A stretch of 12,635 nucleotides of DNA from Bacillota bacterium (GCA_023428655.1 JAEYXC010000459.1:1-12635); one strand, 5' to 3'. Positions 1-7,328 are shown, counted from the first letter of the stretch. Notes: generated by a model from the sequence alone, not told the origin. Numbers and translations: made by a program.

Positions 1-2
1 CA

Positions 3-935
3 CCACGCAAGGAGAATGATCGGCTGAAAATTCTGTCCGGTATTTTTGAAGGACGTACCACCGGTACCCCTATTTCCTTGGTTGTATACAATGAGAACCA
101 AAGACCTTACGATTATTCCGATATTGCCCGTTTCTATCGCCCGGGTCATGCGGATTATACCTATGACAGGAAGTATGGTTTTCGAGACTACCGCGGTGGC
201 GGCCGTTCATCAGGACGCGAAACTACGGGAAGAGTTGCGGCAGGTGCGATTGCAGCTGAGATCTTGAAGGAGCTGGGGATCCAAGTGTTCGCGTATACGA
301 AGTCCATAGGACCCATCACCGTTGAGTATCAGAATTGTAGGAAGGAATATGTAAGGACGAGCCCTCTTAACATGCCGGATCCGGAAGCCTCACTTAAGGC
401 AGAGGCATATATTAGAGAGCATATGGAAGACCATAATAGCGTGGGTGGTGTAATTGAGTGCATTGTATCCGGAGTTCCTGCGGGTGTTGGGCAACCGGTC
501 TTCGATAAGCTGGACGCTACTCTTGCGAAAGCGATTATGTCCATCGGAGCTGTAAAAGGCGTTGAAATCGGTGACGGCTTTGCGGTGGCTACGAAGACAG
601 GTGCAGAGAATAATGATTCCTTTCAATATGATAGTGAAGGAAGGTTAATCAAGCTAAGTAATCATGCCGGTGGTATTTTGGGTGGAATTAGTGACGGTTC
701 CGAGATTGTATTACGAGCTGCGGTTAAACCGACTGCTTCCATTGCCAGACTGCAACGAACCGTGAATAAGAGCAATGAGAATATTGAAGTTGAAGTACAG
801 GGACGTCATGATCCGATCATTGTTCCGAGGGCTGTTGTAGTAGTAGAAGCAATGGTTGCGATTACGCTTGTGGATTATCTGTTTCAGGGGATGACCTCAA
901 GAATGGATAAGATTAAGGAATTTTATAAGCAGTAA
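3..935 (+). CDS. aroC: Chorismate synthase AroC, 5'-truncated by the window edge
   Basis: Chorismate synthase converts 5-enolpyruvylshikimate-3-phosphate to chorismate, the last common step of aromatic amino acid synthesis, using reduced FMN in the cytoplasm. The frame is open from base 3 with no credible start, so about 310 residues are visible and roughly the first 50 of a usual 360 or so are missing. The signature RGGGRSSGRET lies at about bases 195-227. The downstream GGILGGISDG and GRHDP motifs, typical of the family's C-terminal half, are also present. The frame is intact to TAA at 933-935 and is followed by a strong terminator. A TTG at base 78 lies inside the conserved domain and is not the start. 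Identification rests on motif recognition and is secure; a shikimate-pathway neighbourhood cannot be judged from this edge. Confidence 0.96.
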   Translation, partial: PRKENDRLKILSGIFEGRTTGTPISLVVYNENQRPYDYSDIARFYRPGHADYTYDRKYGFRDYRGGGRSSGRETTGRVAAGAIAAEILKELGIQVFAYTKSIGPITVEYQNCRKEYVRTSPLNMPDPEASLKAEAYIREHMEDHNSVGGVIECIVSGVPAGVGQPVFDKLDATLAKAIMSIGAVKGVEIGDGFAVATKTGAENNDSFQYDSEGRLIKLSNHAGGILGGISDGSEIVLRAAVKPTASIARLQRTVNKSNENIEVEVQGRHDPIIVPRAVVVVEAMVAITLVDYLFQGMTSRMDKIKEFYKQ

Positions 936-973
936 GACGTAAAATGCAGAATTGGATGAACCAAACATTATAT

Positions 974-1036
974 ATGAAGTAATATCATGGGAATGAGAGT
1001 CTATGCACCCTTCCCATGATATTACTTCATTTTTTT
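974..1036 (+). terminator. Intrinsic terminator of aroC
   Basis: A perfect 20-bp inverted repeat has arms at 974-993 and 1011-1030 and a 17-nt loop. It is followed directly by six T (1031-1036). It lies 38 bases after the aroC stop. The opposite strand has no T run after the stem, so it serves mainly aroC, although the long stem could also help stop the convergent acetyltransferase transcript. Confidence 0.93.
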
Positions 1037-1061
1037 GACAGGAGAGAGTTTGCATAGGGTA

Positions 1062-1553
1062 TTATTTATTGTTGCTGACAATAGAAGGGGTTGGTTTTAC
1101 CTTCATCATCAGACTTTCTGTAATTCCCTGCCGGTATAAATCGGGGATTTCACCGATTGTTATATATCCGATGCGTTCATATAGACCCTTAGCCTTTGGA
1201 TTAAAATCAGCAACTACTAAAAACAATTTGGAATAATGTTCGAAATAAACATCTTCAGCAAACTGGAGTAGCCTTTTCCCAATGCCAAGACCACGGTCTT
1301 CACTCTTTACTGCAATAATATGGATATAAGGAAAGGAATGAAAAATACCGTTTGTTATTACCCATATAAAACCCTTACAGTTCCTGGCTTGATCGATAGC
1401 GATAAAGATATCATCCTTTTCAAAGCCCTTTACCAAGGAGCTTCTTGCACTGCCGGCTTGTGAAAAATATTTTACCCCCAACTCGGATTTAACAAGTGCC
1501 TCCTCACAATCCTCCAGATTCTCTATTGATCCTCTACAGATAGTTATTTCCAT
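1062..1553 (-). CDS. GNAT family N-acetyltransferase
   Basis: This is a 163-residue protein of the Gcn5-related N-acetyltransferase fold, which transfers acetyl from acetyl-CoA to an amine; the substrate is unknown. Motif A is clear: a beta strand YIHIIAV followed by the pyrophosphate-binding turn R87-G-L-G-I-G92 and helix KRLLQFAED. Motif B follows as N118-PKAKGLY and GY at 129-130. The length is that of a single-domain GNAT. The start at 1553 is supported by GAGGTG a few bases upstream on the minus strand, and by a good promoter at 1612-1640. It is a single gene convergent with aroC and divergent from the arabinan operon, with no visible functional tie to either. Confidence 0.9.
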   Translation of the reverse strand: MEITICRGSIENLEDCEEALVKSELGVKYFSQAGSARSSLVKGFEKDDIFIAIDQARNCKGFIWVITNGIFHSFPYIHIIAVKSEDRGLGIGKRLLQFAEDVYFEHYSKLFLVVADFNPKAKGLYERIGYITIGEIPDLYRQGITESLMMKVKPTPSIVSNNK

Positions 1554-1611
1554 GTTCTACACCTCAGATCTTAAATGGTTGTTTTGCTGTTTAATAACAA
1601 TGATTGATTCC

Positions 1612-1640
1612 ATTATAGCAGGTATTTAGAGGAACAGCAA
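1612..1640 (-). promoter_or_regulatory. Sigma-A-type promoter of the GNAT gene
   Basis: Read on the minus strand, TTGCTG (1635-1640) is separated by exactly 17 bases from TATAAT (1612-1617). A TG one base before the -10 makes it an extended -10 promoter. It sits about 60 bases upstream of the start codon. Confidence 0.75.
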
Positions 1641-1710
1641 AGCCTTTGGAAATGCATTCGCAAATGTTAAATAGTCATATCGGACTATAATAGAAATATC
1701 TAAAATTGAG

Positions 1711-1732
1711 AAATTATTTTCTAAAATAATTT
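1711..1732. repeat. Perfect AT-rich palindrome upstream of the GH43 operon
   Basis: The arms AAATTATTTT (1711-1720) and AAAATAATTT (1723-1732) are exact reverse complements separated by CT. It lies about 85 bases upstream of the operon -35 box. It could be a regulator site, or simply AT-rich DNA that forms a hairpin. It is followed by few T residues, so it is not an obvious terminator. Confidence 0.5.
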
Positions 1733-1814
1733 AAGTGAAATTAAATATCATGCTAAAACGGTTAATTGATGTGGGTTTTAAAAGTAAAAATGTGAAATGC
1801 ATGATAAATAAGTA

Positions 1815-1843
1815 TTGAAAAACATAGTTAAATCAATTATAAT
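1815..1843 (+). promoter_or_regulatory. Sigma-A-type promoter of the arabinan operon
   Basis: TTGAAA (1815-1820), a 17-base spacer, and a perfect TATAAT (1838-1843) lie about 50 bases upstream of the first glycosidase start. Spacing and boxes are close to the housekeeping consensus. The transcription start would fall near 1850, inside the palindrome that follows. Confidence 0.8.
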
Positions 1844-1858
1844 TTAGTAAATACTAAA
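1843..1858. promoter_or_regulatory. Candidate operator palindrome at the operon transcription start
   Basis: TTTAGTA and TACTAAA form a perfect 7-bp inverted repeat separated by AA. It shares its first base with the last T of the -10 box and covers the expected start of transcription, a typical repressor position. Its right half begins ACTAAAATAT (1853-1862), a word also found downstream of the -10 box of the regulator gene. Binding by the local regulator is inference. Confidence 0.5.
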
Positions 1859-1882
1859 ATATTAAAGAATATATTAAAAGGC

Positions 1883-1887
1883 AGGAG
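1883..1887 (+). promoter_or_regulatory. Ribosome binding site that sets the GH43 start
   Basis: AGGAG at 1883-1887 stands five bases before ATG 1893. An in-frame GTG at 1887 overlaps this site itself and so cannot be the start. Confidence 0.8.
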
Positions 1888-1892
1888 TGGAA

Positions 1893-2843
1893 ATGACAGA
1901 AAAAGAGCTTAGATATAATGAACCTTGGATTATTCAGCGGGCGGATCCGTATGTATATAAGCATACGGATGGTTGGTACTACTTTACAGCTTCGATACCA
2001 AGGTATGATGGAATTATACTTCGAAGAGCGAAAAGCTTGGCGGATCTTCCGGAGGCGGAAGAGGTAATGATATGGAAAAAGCATGATGAGGGTATTATGA
2101 GTGAACATATCTGGGCGCCGGAGCTTCATTATTTGGATGGTTCCTGGTATTTGTATTTTGCAGCTGGGGAAAAGGATCGAATCTGGGATATCCGCCCCTA
2201 TATATTAGAGTGTAAGGATGAAAATCCACTCACCGGTACATGGGTTGAGAAGGGGAAGATCCAAAGTGCAGAGGAGGATACCTTTTCTTTCGAAGGCTTC
2301 TCCTTGGATGCTACTATTTTGGAGAATAAAGGCAGGCGATATTATATTTGGGCTGAAAAGGTAGGAGTTGGCGCACAGATATCCAACCTGTACATTGCGG
2401 AGATGGAGACTCCTTTAAAATTAAAGACAGTACAGGTGTTGTTGACTACTCCTGATTATGATTGGGAGCGACAAGGCTTCTGGGTAAATGAGGGTCCAGC
2501 TGTACTTAAGAATCAAGGAAGAATTTATCTTACCTATTCAGCAAGCGAAACCGGAGTTGTATATTGTATGGGCATGCTTAGTGCGGATGAGAACGCGGAT
2601 CTCTTAGATCCGTCTTCATGGAAGAAGGAGCGTTATCCTGTATTGCAGAGCTGTGAAGATAGGGGAATCTATGGCCCTGGACATAATTCCTTTACGGTGG
2701 ATGAAGATGGTGAGCCAATCATGGTTTATCATGCCAGAACGGAGAAGGAGATTGTAGGGAATCCGCTCTACAATCCCAATAGACATGCCATGTTAATGAA
2801 GATTAGATTCGGAGAAGACGGAGCACCGATTTTTGGATTCTAG
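1893..2843 (+). CDS. Glycoside hydrolase family 43, intracellular alpha-L-arabinofuranosidase-like
   Basis: This 316-residue single-domain protein has no signal peptide, so it should act in the cytoplasm. The five-bladed propeller family GH43 is shown by RADPYV near the N-terminus (probable base Asp18), IWAPELHY, SLDATI (probable pKa-modulating Asp139), NEGPAV (probable acid Glu200) and GPGHNSF. The overall pattern resembles the exo-acting alpha-L-arabinofuranosidases of GH43 more than the endo-arabinanases. Removal of arabinose from imported oligosaccharides is therefore the likely role. A beta-xylosidase activity cannot be excluded by eye, since GH43 is mixed. It is first in a four-gene operon, with 24 bases to the next gene. 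The ATG was chosen from the ribosome binding site, giving a protein two residues shorter than the GTG alternative. Confidence 0.88.
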   Translation: MTEKELRYNEPWIIQRADPYVYKHTDGWYYFTASIPRYDGIILRRAKSLADLPEAEEVMIWKKHDEGIMSEHIWAPELHYLDGSWYLYFAAGEKDRIWDIRPYILECKDENPLTGTWVEKGKIQSAEEDTFSFEGFSLDATILENKGRRYYIWAEKVGVGAQISNLYIAEMETPLKLKTVQVLLTTPDYDWERQGFWVNEGPAVLKNQGRIYLTYSASETGVVYCMGMLSADENADLLDPSSWKKERYPVLQSCEDRGIYGPGHNSFTVDEDGEPIMVYHARTEKEIVGNPLYNPNRHAMLMKIRFGEDGAPIFGF

Positions 2844-2867
2844 ATCATATTAAAGGAGACGCCGGGT

Positions 2868-4334
2868 ATGAGGAAATGGATGGGAGTATGTATTGTTATG
2901 ATAATTGGTATCGTACTGCAGGGTTGTGCTAAGGAAAGCTTTGACGATATCTTATTGGCATCGGAGAAGACCTATGATATCAAATGGAAGGACGCATCAG
3001 TTCACGATCCTTCCATTGTCTTGGATAACGGAACCTATTATATCTTTGGTTCTCATTTAGCAGCAGCGAAGTCCACCGATCTTATGAATTGGTCCATGAT
3101 ATCCTCCAAGGTTAGTAACAATAATCCATTAATACCGGAGGTTTTCACTGAGATGAAGGAGGCCTTTCAATGGGCTCAGACAACAACCTTTTGGGCCCCG
3201 GATGTGATACAATTGGAGGATGGCAGATACTATATGTATTACTGCAATTGTGAGGGAAGTAAGCCTCTTGGCTGTATCGGACTGGCCGTGGCCGATCATA
3301 TTGAAGGTCCTTATGAAAATCTTGGATTGCTAATAAAGTCGGGAATAACGGACATACCCAGTGAGGATGGGGATACCTACGATGCAACAAAAGATCCCAA
3401 TGCAGTGGATCCCTGTGTTTTTTATGATGCAGAGGGAAGGCTTTGGATGATGTATGGTTCCTATTCCGGTGGAATCTATATACTGGAATTGGATAAAAAA
3501 ACAGGCTTCCCACTGGAAGAAGGCTATGGTAAGAAGCTGCTCGGCGGAAATCATCTAAGAATTGAGGGTTCCTATGTACAGTATAATCCGCAAACCCAAT
3601 ATTATTATATGTTTCTTTCTTATGGTGGTCTTGCGAAGGATGGAGGCTATAACATAAGAGTGTGTAGGTCGAAACAACCGGATGGACCATACTATGATAC
3701 GGCAGGCTTGGATATGCTCGAATGTACTGGAGCAGACGGATCATTTTTTGATGATGCAGCAGCTGCTAAATATGGTGCCAAATTGATGGGTAATTATAAA
3801 TGGTTATGGCAGGATGGAGAAAAAGGAGAAAAAAGAAGGGGTATTGTATCTCCGGGACATAACTCAACCTTCTATCAGGAGGAGACAGGACAATACTATA
3901 TCATCTTTCATACTAGGTTTGAAGGTCTTGGAGAAACCCATAAGGTAAGGGTTCATCAAATGTTTTTTAATGAAGACGGATGGCCGGTCATCGTACCTTA
4001 TCGATATAGTGGAGAAAGGATCGGAAGCTATAATAAAGAAGAGGTAGTTGGGAGATATAAATTACTTCACCATGGACGAGACATCTCGGATAAGATAGTG
4101 GAATCAGTATCGATAACCCTCTATTCCAACGGTTCCATTGAAGGGGATATGGAAGGAACCTGGAAGCAAAAAGGTGATAATGATATAACGATTGAATTAG
4201 ACGATAAGACCTATAAAGGAAAGCTTGTTAAAGCGTATGATGAATATGGTGAGAAATATGTAATGACCTTCACGGCATTATCGGAAGAAGGAGTGGCTAT
4301 ATGGGGTAGTGGTCTTGCCCCCTTAGATGAATAA
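2868..4334 (+). CDS. Lipoprotein GH43 endo-alpha-1,5-L-arabinanase, two-domain
   Basis: This is a 488-residue protein with a lipoprotein signal: positive start MRKWM, hydrophobic core, and lipobox LQGC with Cys20. It should be anchored outside the membrane. The GH43 propeller spans about 40-385: VHDPSI (base Asp47), FWAPDV, NAVDPCVF (Asp181), RIEGSYV (acid Glu233) and SPGHNST (His331, at the position of the metal-associated His of arabinanases). A C-terminal beta-barrel-like domain from about 390 to 488 matches the extra domain of two-domain arabinanases such as those of Bacillus. The likely reaction is internal cleavage of alpha-1,5-arabinan at the cell surface. AGGAG lies nine bases before the ATG. 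It is second in the operon, with 42 bases to the GH51 gene. Confidence 0.9.
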   Translation: MRKWMGVCIVMIIGIVLQGCAKESFDDILLASEKTYDIKWKDASVHDPSIVLDNGTYYIFGSHLAAAKSTDLMNWSMISSKVSNNNPLIPEVFTEMKEAFQWAQTTTFWAPDVIQLEDGRYYMYYCNCEGSKPLGCIGLAVADHIEGPYENLGLLIKSGITDIPSEDGDTYDATKDPNAVDPCVFYDAEGRLWMMYGSYSGGIYILELDKKTGFPLEEGYGKKLLGGNHLRIEGSYVQYNPQTQYYYMFLSYGGLAKDGGYNIRVCRSKQPDGPYYDTAGLDMLECTGADGSFFDDAAAAKYGAKLMGNYKWLWQDGEKGEKRRGIVSPGHNSTFYQEETGQYYIIFHTRFEGLGETHKVRVHQMFFNEDGWPVIVPYRYSGERIGSYNKEEVVGRYKLLHHGRDISDKIVESVSITLYSNGSIEGDMEGTWKQKGDNDITIELDDKTYKGKLVKAYDEYGEKYVMTFTALSEEGVAIWGSGLAPLDE

Positions 4335-4376
4335 CCATGATAAGTAAAAAATGCAACAGGAAAGAAGGATGAGAGA

Positions 4377-5876
4377 ATGGCAAAGCTGATAATTAATGAG
4401 AGAAACAGAAAAGACAAAATTAATGCAGAAATTTATGGTCATTTTGCGGAGCATCTCGGCAGATGCATCTATGAGGGCTTGTATGTTGGAGAAAATTCCG
4501 AGATCGAAAATATAAACGGAATGAGAAAGGATGTCGTAGAGGCGCTGAAGGAAATCAAGGTGCCGGTACTTCGTTGGCCGGGTGGATGCTTTGCGGATGA
4601 GTATCATTGGATGGATGGCATTGGTCCGAAGGAACAGCGTAAAAAAATGATCAACACCCATTGGGGTGGCGTTGTAGAAGACAATAGCTTTGGTACACAT
4701 GAGTTTATGGAGCTATGTCGCCAATTGGGATGTAAAACTTACATAAACGGTAACTTAGGAAGTGGTACCGTACAGGAGATGTCGGAATGGGTGGAATATA
4801 TGACCTTTGATGGAGTGTCACCCATGGCGGAGCTTCGTAAAAAGAATGGTCATGAAAAGTCTTGGAGAGTGGATTATTTCGGTGTTGGTAATGAGAACTG
4901 GGGCTGTGGTGGTAATATGACACCGGAGCATTATGGCAATGAATATAGAAGATACCAGACTTATGTCAGAAATTATAAAGCAGATGCTCCCGTTGCAAAG
5001 ATATGCTGTGGAGCTAATGTGGATGATTACCATTGGACGGAGGGTGTATTGAGGACAACTCATGATCATACACCGAAGCACCTTCATGGCTTTATGGATG
5101 GTCTATCCCTTCATTATTATGTTCATCCAGGTGGATGGGAAAATAAGGGAAGTGCAACGGATTTCGATGCGTCCGTTTGGTTTCGAACCTTAAAAAAGGC
5201 GCTGTATATGGACACACTTATTCAGAGACATAGTGCAATCATGGATCAGTATGATCCGGATAAGAGGATTGGAATGATTGTTGATGAATGGGGCTGCTGG
5301 CATGATGTAGAGCCAGGTACCAATCCGGGCTTCCTCTATCAGCAAAATACCATGAGGGATGCCTTGGTAGCGGGAATTACCCTTAATATCTTTAATAAGC
5401 ATTGTGACAGGGTTAAGATGGCTAATCTGGCACAGATGATAAATGTATTACAGTCCGTAATCCTTACCGAGGGTGAGAAGATGGTGAAAACACCGACTTA
5501 TCATGTGTTCCATATGTATAAGGAGCACCAGAATGCATATCTTTTGGAAAGCCATATGAATGTCGATGAGATAGGATTCGGAGAGGATATGGTTCCCGGT
5601 CTTCATGAATCTGTCTCTGTGGATGAGCATGGTGTTATCACTGTAACATTGAATAACTTGTCCCTCAGTGACTCAGAGGAGCTAGAGGTTCTTCTGGTGG
5701 AAAAAGAAATAAAGGAAGTAAGAGCAAGTGTATTATCCGGAAATATGGATGATTATAATACCTTTGAGAATCCGGAGCATGTCGTAGAGAAAGCCTTTCA
5801 TGATTATAAGGTACATGGAAAGGGGATTACACTTGTGGTGCCTGCCTGCAGTGTACTGAATCTCAGAATAAGCTAA
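4377..5876 (+). CDS. abfA: Alpha-L-arabinofuranosidase, glycoside hydrolase family 51
   Basis: This 499-residue cytoplasmic protein, of normal length for GH51, releases terminal alpha-L-arabinofuranosyl units from arabino-oligosaccharides with retention of configuration. The N-terminal IYGHFAEHLGRCIYEG, LRWPGGCFAD, FGVGNENWGCGG (acid/base Glu173) and MIVDEWGCWHD (nucleophile Glu304) are family hallmarks. The C-terminal part from about 390 is the beta-sandwich typical of the family. There is no signal peptide, so substrate must be imported, which fits the ABC importer downstream. A purine-rich site (AGAAGGATGAGAG) precedes ATG 4377. The stop TAA shares its last base with the ATG of the following small gene. 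The symbol follows the usual name of this enzyme. Confidence 0.95.
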   Translation: MAKLIINERNRKDKINAEIYGHFAEHLGRCIYEGLYVGENSEIENINGMRKDVVEALKEIKVPVLRWPGGCFADEYHWMDGIGPKEQRKKMINTHWGGVVEDNSFGTHEFMELCRQLGCKTYINGNLGSGTVQEMSEWVEYMTFDGVSPMAELRKKNGHEKSWRVDYFGVGNENWGCGGNMTPEHYGNEYRRYQTYVRNYKADAPVAKICCGANVDDYHWTEGVLRTTHDHTPKHLHGFMDGLSLHYYVHPGGWENKGSATDFDASVWFRTLKKALYMDTLIQRHSAIMDQYDPDKRIGMIVDEWGCWHDVEPGTNPGFLYQQNTMRDALVAGITLNIFNKHCDRVKMANLAQMINVLQSVILTEGEKMVKTPTYHVFHMYKEHQNAYLLESHMNVDEIGFGEDMVPGLHESVSVDEHGVITVTLNNLSLSDSEELEVLLVEKEIKEVRASVLSGNMDDYNTFENPEHVVEKAFHDYKVHGKGITLVVPACSVLNLRIS

Positions 5877-6124
5877 TGGAAAACCGGATGTGTAAGAAAT
5901 GTCTGATACGGGATATGGAGGAGTATGAGGAGTATAGGAATATGTTTGAATATATCCGTACTCTTCCGGAGGAAATCAAGGCATCGCAGGAATTATATGA
6001 GAATAGAATGGGGATCTGCAAGGAATGTGATATGCTGCTTAGCGGTATGTGCAGAAGGTGCGGATGCTTTGTAGAAATGCGGGCAGCAGTTACGAAAAAT
6101 TATTGTCCGAGTAAGAAGTGGTAG
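5876..6124 (+). CDS. Small cysteine-rich protein, DUF6171-like
   Basis: This 82-residue protein has eight cysteines: C6-x2-C9 at the start, then C48-x2-C51, C59-x2-C62, C64 and C77, separated by a Glu-rich probably helical stretch (15-45). The pattern suggests zinc binding. From memory it matches the small Firmicutes family annotated DUF6171 (CxxC ... CxxC ... GMCRxCGCFVE-RAA ... CP), whose function is unknown. Its ATG overlaps the GH51 stop as TAATG and has no clear ribosome binding site, so translation is probably coupled to GH51. It is the last gene of the glycosidase operon. No link to sugar metabolism is known to me; a nucleic-acid-binding or metal role is only a guess. Confidence 0.85.
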   Translation: MENRMCKKCLIRDMEEYEEYRNMFEYIRTLPEEIKASQELYENRMGICKECDMLLSGMCRRCGCFVEMRAAVTKNYCPSKKW

Positions 6125-6153
6125 CTTCAATGAAATGTTTATAACAAGAAAAC

Positions 6154-6265
6154 GAAGGAAGACGTATTATGTTTCTCCACACACATATTAAGAGGGTATG
6201 TGTGAATCGGATAAAGCACACATGGTGTGTTTTATCCGATGTGGGGACATAATCTGTCTTCCTTT
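6154..6265. repeat. Branched palindromic element at the end of the arabinan operon
   Basis: The outer stem pairs 6155-6163 (AAGGAAGAC) with 6256-6264, then 6166-6172 with 6247-6253, then about 6175-6181 with 6240-6246. Inside it are two further hairpins: 6182-6187 with 6197-6202, and ATCGGATAAA (6206-6215) with 6231-6240, the latter continued by CACAC/GTGTG (6217-6221, 6225-6229) around a 3-base loop. The whole folds as a three-way junction. T-rich sequence follows on the plus strand (TTTTCATTTT) and also on the minus strand past the 5' arm, so it may act as a two-way terminator between convergent genes. It could instead be a small palindromic mobile element or a structured RNA. Confidence 0.7.
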
Positions 6266-6348
6266 TCATTTTATAACAATATAAGCTTCATGAGCATTTT
6301 ATCCAGCTTGCTTGGTTCCAACATCCGGAGTCATACTTGTTCTACAAT

Positions 6349-7284
6349 TTATTCGGACTTTGCAGCCTGATTAATTGGACTGTAGTTAATCCTTATGTTG
6401 ATGTCTTGATTATAGTTACCAAAGGTTTTGCCGAATATGGTTAGGCCACCGACATGCTTTGCGGTGTCCGGTACCTCCATCCGAAAGCGTATGGTACTTC
6501 GATAATCGAAATTGAAGTCACGGATAGAGACCTCCGAAATCTTCAGTCCATCGATAAAGGTCCCTTTCTTGTTGATTACCAATAGCTTTAACAGGCCATA
6601 CTGATTCCAGTTAGGGAACCACCAATCCGGAGTAAAGATTCCCTTGATATCACCGAAATCACCGGGGCTGGTCCAGGTCCCAATACAGGTATCATTCAGA
6701 TAGAAATAAATGTCGGAGGGCCAGATATCGTTCACGCCGGGAGCTTCGGAGCTCAACTCTGCGGATATGGTAATCTGATCAATCTTCTGTGAGGTAGGGA
6801 TGAAGTTAGGGATGATGTATTCAATATAACCCTTTGTAAACCATACAATATCTGCCTGGTAGCGGTCCGGATGTGTAAAATATCTGGCATCATCCACTTG
6901 ACCAATAATCGCTGTTGGGGAAGCGAGCCCGCAGGTAGGATAGATATTATAGTTGGAATAATGTCCAACTTTGATATCGGTCTGGTAAACATTTTCATTC
7001 TCCTCCTGAGAATCCATTTCGATCAAAATTTTATCAAGACACACTGCACATTTCTTCTGATTGCCGTGTCCCGTTGACTCGCTGGAGATTGAGACGATAC
7101 CGCAGTCCTCTAGTTTCTTGATGTGACTGGTCAAGGCACCATTGGTGATGTTCAGACTGCTGGCAAGCTCGTTCATATTCATGCTCTTATTTGCTATAAG
7201 CAATTTGATGATTTCTATTCTGATATCGGAGCCTAATGCTTTAAAGAGTTCTATTCCCTCATCTAATGATTTTATATGTAGCAT
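6349..7284 (-). CDS. ArsR-type transcriptional regulator with large C-terminal sensor-like domain
   Basis: This is a 311-residue protein. Residues about 8-75 form a winged helix of the ArsR/SmtB type (FKALGSDIRIEIIKLL, then MNELASSLNITNGALTSHIKKLE as the helix-turn-helix). ArsR proteins are usually about 100 residues. Here some 220 extra residues follow, including C79-x2-C82, YPTCGLA (C118), SPGDFGD (206-212), PDWWFPNWNQYGLLK (219-233) and KHVGGLTIFGKTFG (276-289). The Trp/Gly-rich, beta-rich character suggests a jelly-roll ligand-binding domain. I recognise this architecture from unstudied Firmicutes regulators near glycosidases. AGGAGG precedes the start. It is convergent with the glycosidase operon and divergent from the importer, so local control of arabinan genes is the likely job; the ligand and sign of control are unknown. 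Confidence 0.85.
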   Translation of the reverse strand: MLHIKSLDEGIELFKALGSDIRIEIIKLLIANKSMNMNELASSLNITNGALTSHIKKLEDCGIVSISSESTGHGNQKKCAVCLDKILIEMDSQEENENVYQTDIKVGHYSNYNIYPTCGLASPTAIIGQVDDARYFTHPDRYQADIVWFTKGYIEYIIPNFIPTSQKIDQITISAELSSEAPGVNDIWPSDIYFYLNDTCIGTWTSPGDFGDIKGIFTPDWWFPNWNQYGLLKLLVINKKGTFIDGLKISEVSIRDFNFDYRSTIRFRMEVPDTAKHVGGLTIFGKTFGNYNQDINIRINYSPINQAAKSE

Positions 7285-7328
7285 AAATAACCTCCTAGCT
7301 CTTTGTTTTATCTTTGGTAAGATTGACG

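Larger units (their letters stand above)
1554..1892. other. Divergent intergenic region between GNAT gene and arabinan operon
   Basis: This AT-rich stretch separates the minus-strand acetyltransferase from the plus-strand glycosidase operon. It holds a promoter for each direction (1612-1640 minus, 1815-1843 plus), a 22-bp palindrome at 1711-1732, a 16-bp palindrome at 1843-1858, and three copies of CTAAAAT at 1700, 1721 and 1854. The nonamer GAAATGCAT occurs at 1649-1657 and 1794-1802. No small gene with a ribosome binding site is visible in it. Confidence 0.7.

Noticed and set aside
46..267. 73-codon plus-strand frame near the left edge
   Set aside because: It is out of frame inside the conserved chorismate synthase coding sequence.
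1751..1768. TGCTAAAACGGTTAATTG as a catabolite-response (cre) site
   Set aside because: It has a central CG with AT flanks, but the outer CA of the cre consensus is missing and the halves are poorly symmetric.
3145..3744. 199-residue open frame on the minus strand
   Set aside because: It is antisense to the GH43 arabinanase gene, rich in His/Pro/Tyr as expected of a shadow frame, and has no ribosome site or family pattern.
6271..6324. 17-codon minus-strand frame starting MLEPSKLDKML after the regulator stop
   Set aside because: It has no ribosome binding site (CTCCGG precedes the ATG), is very short, and nothing supports translation.
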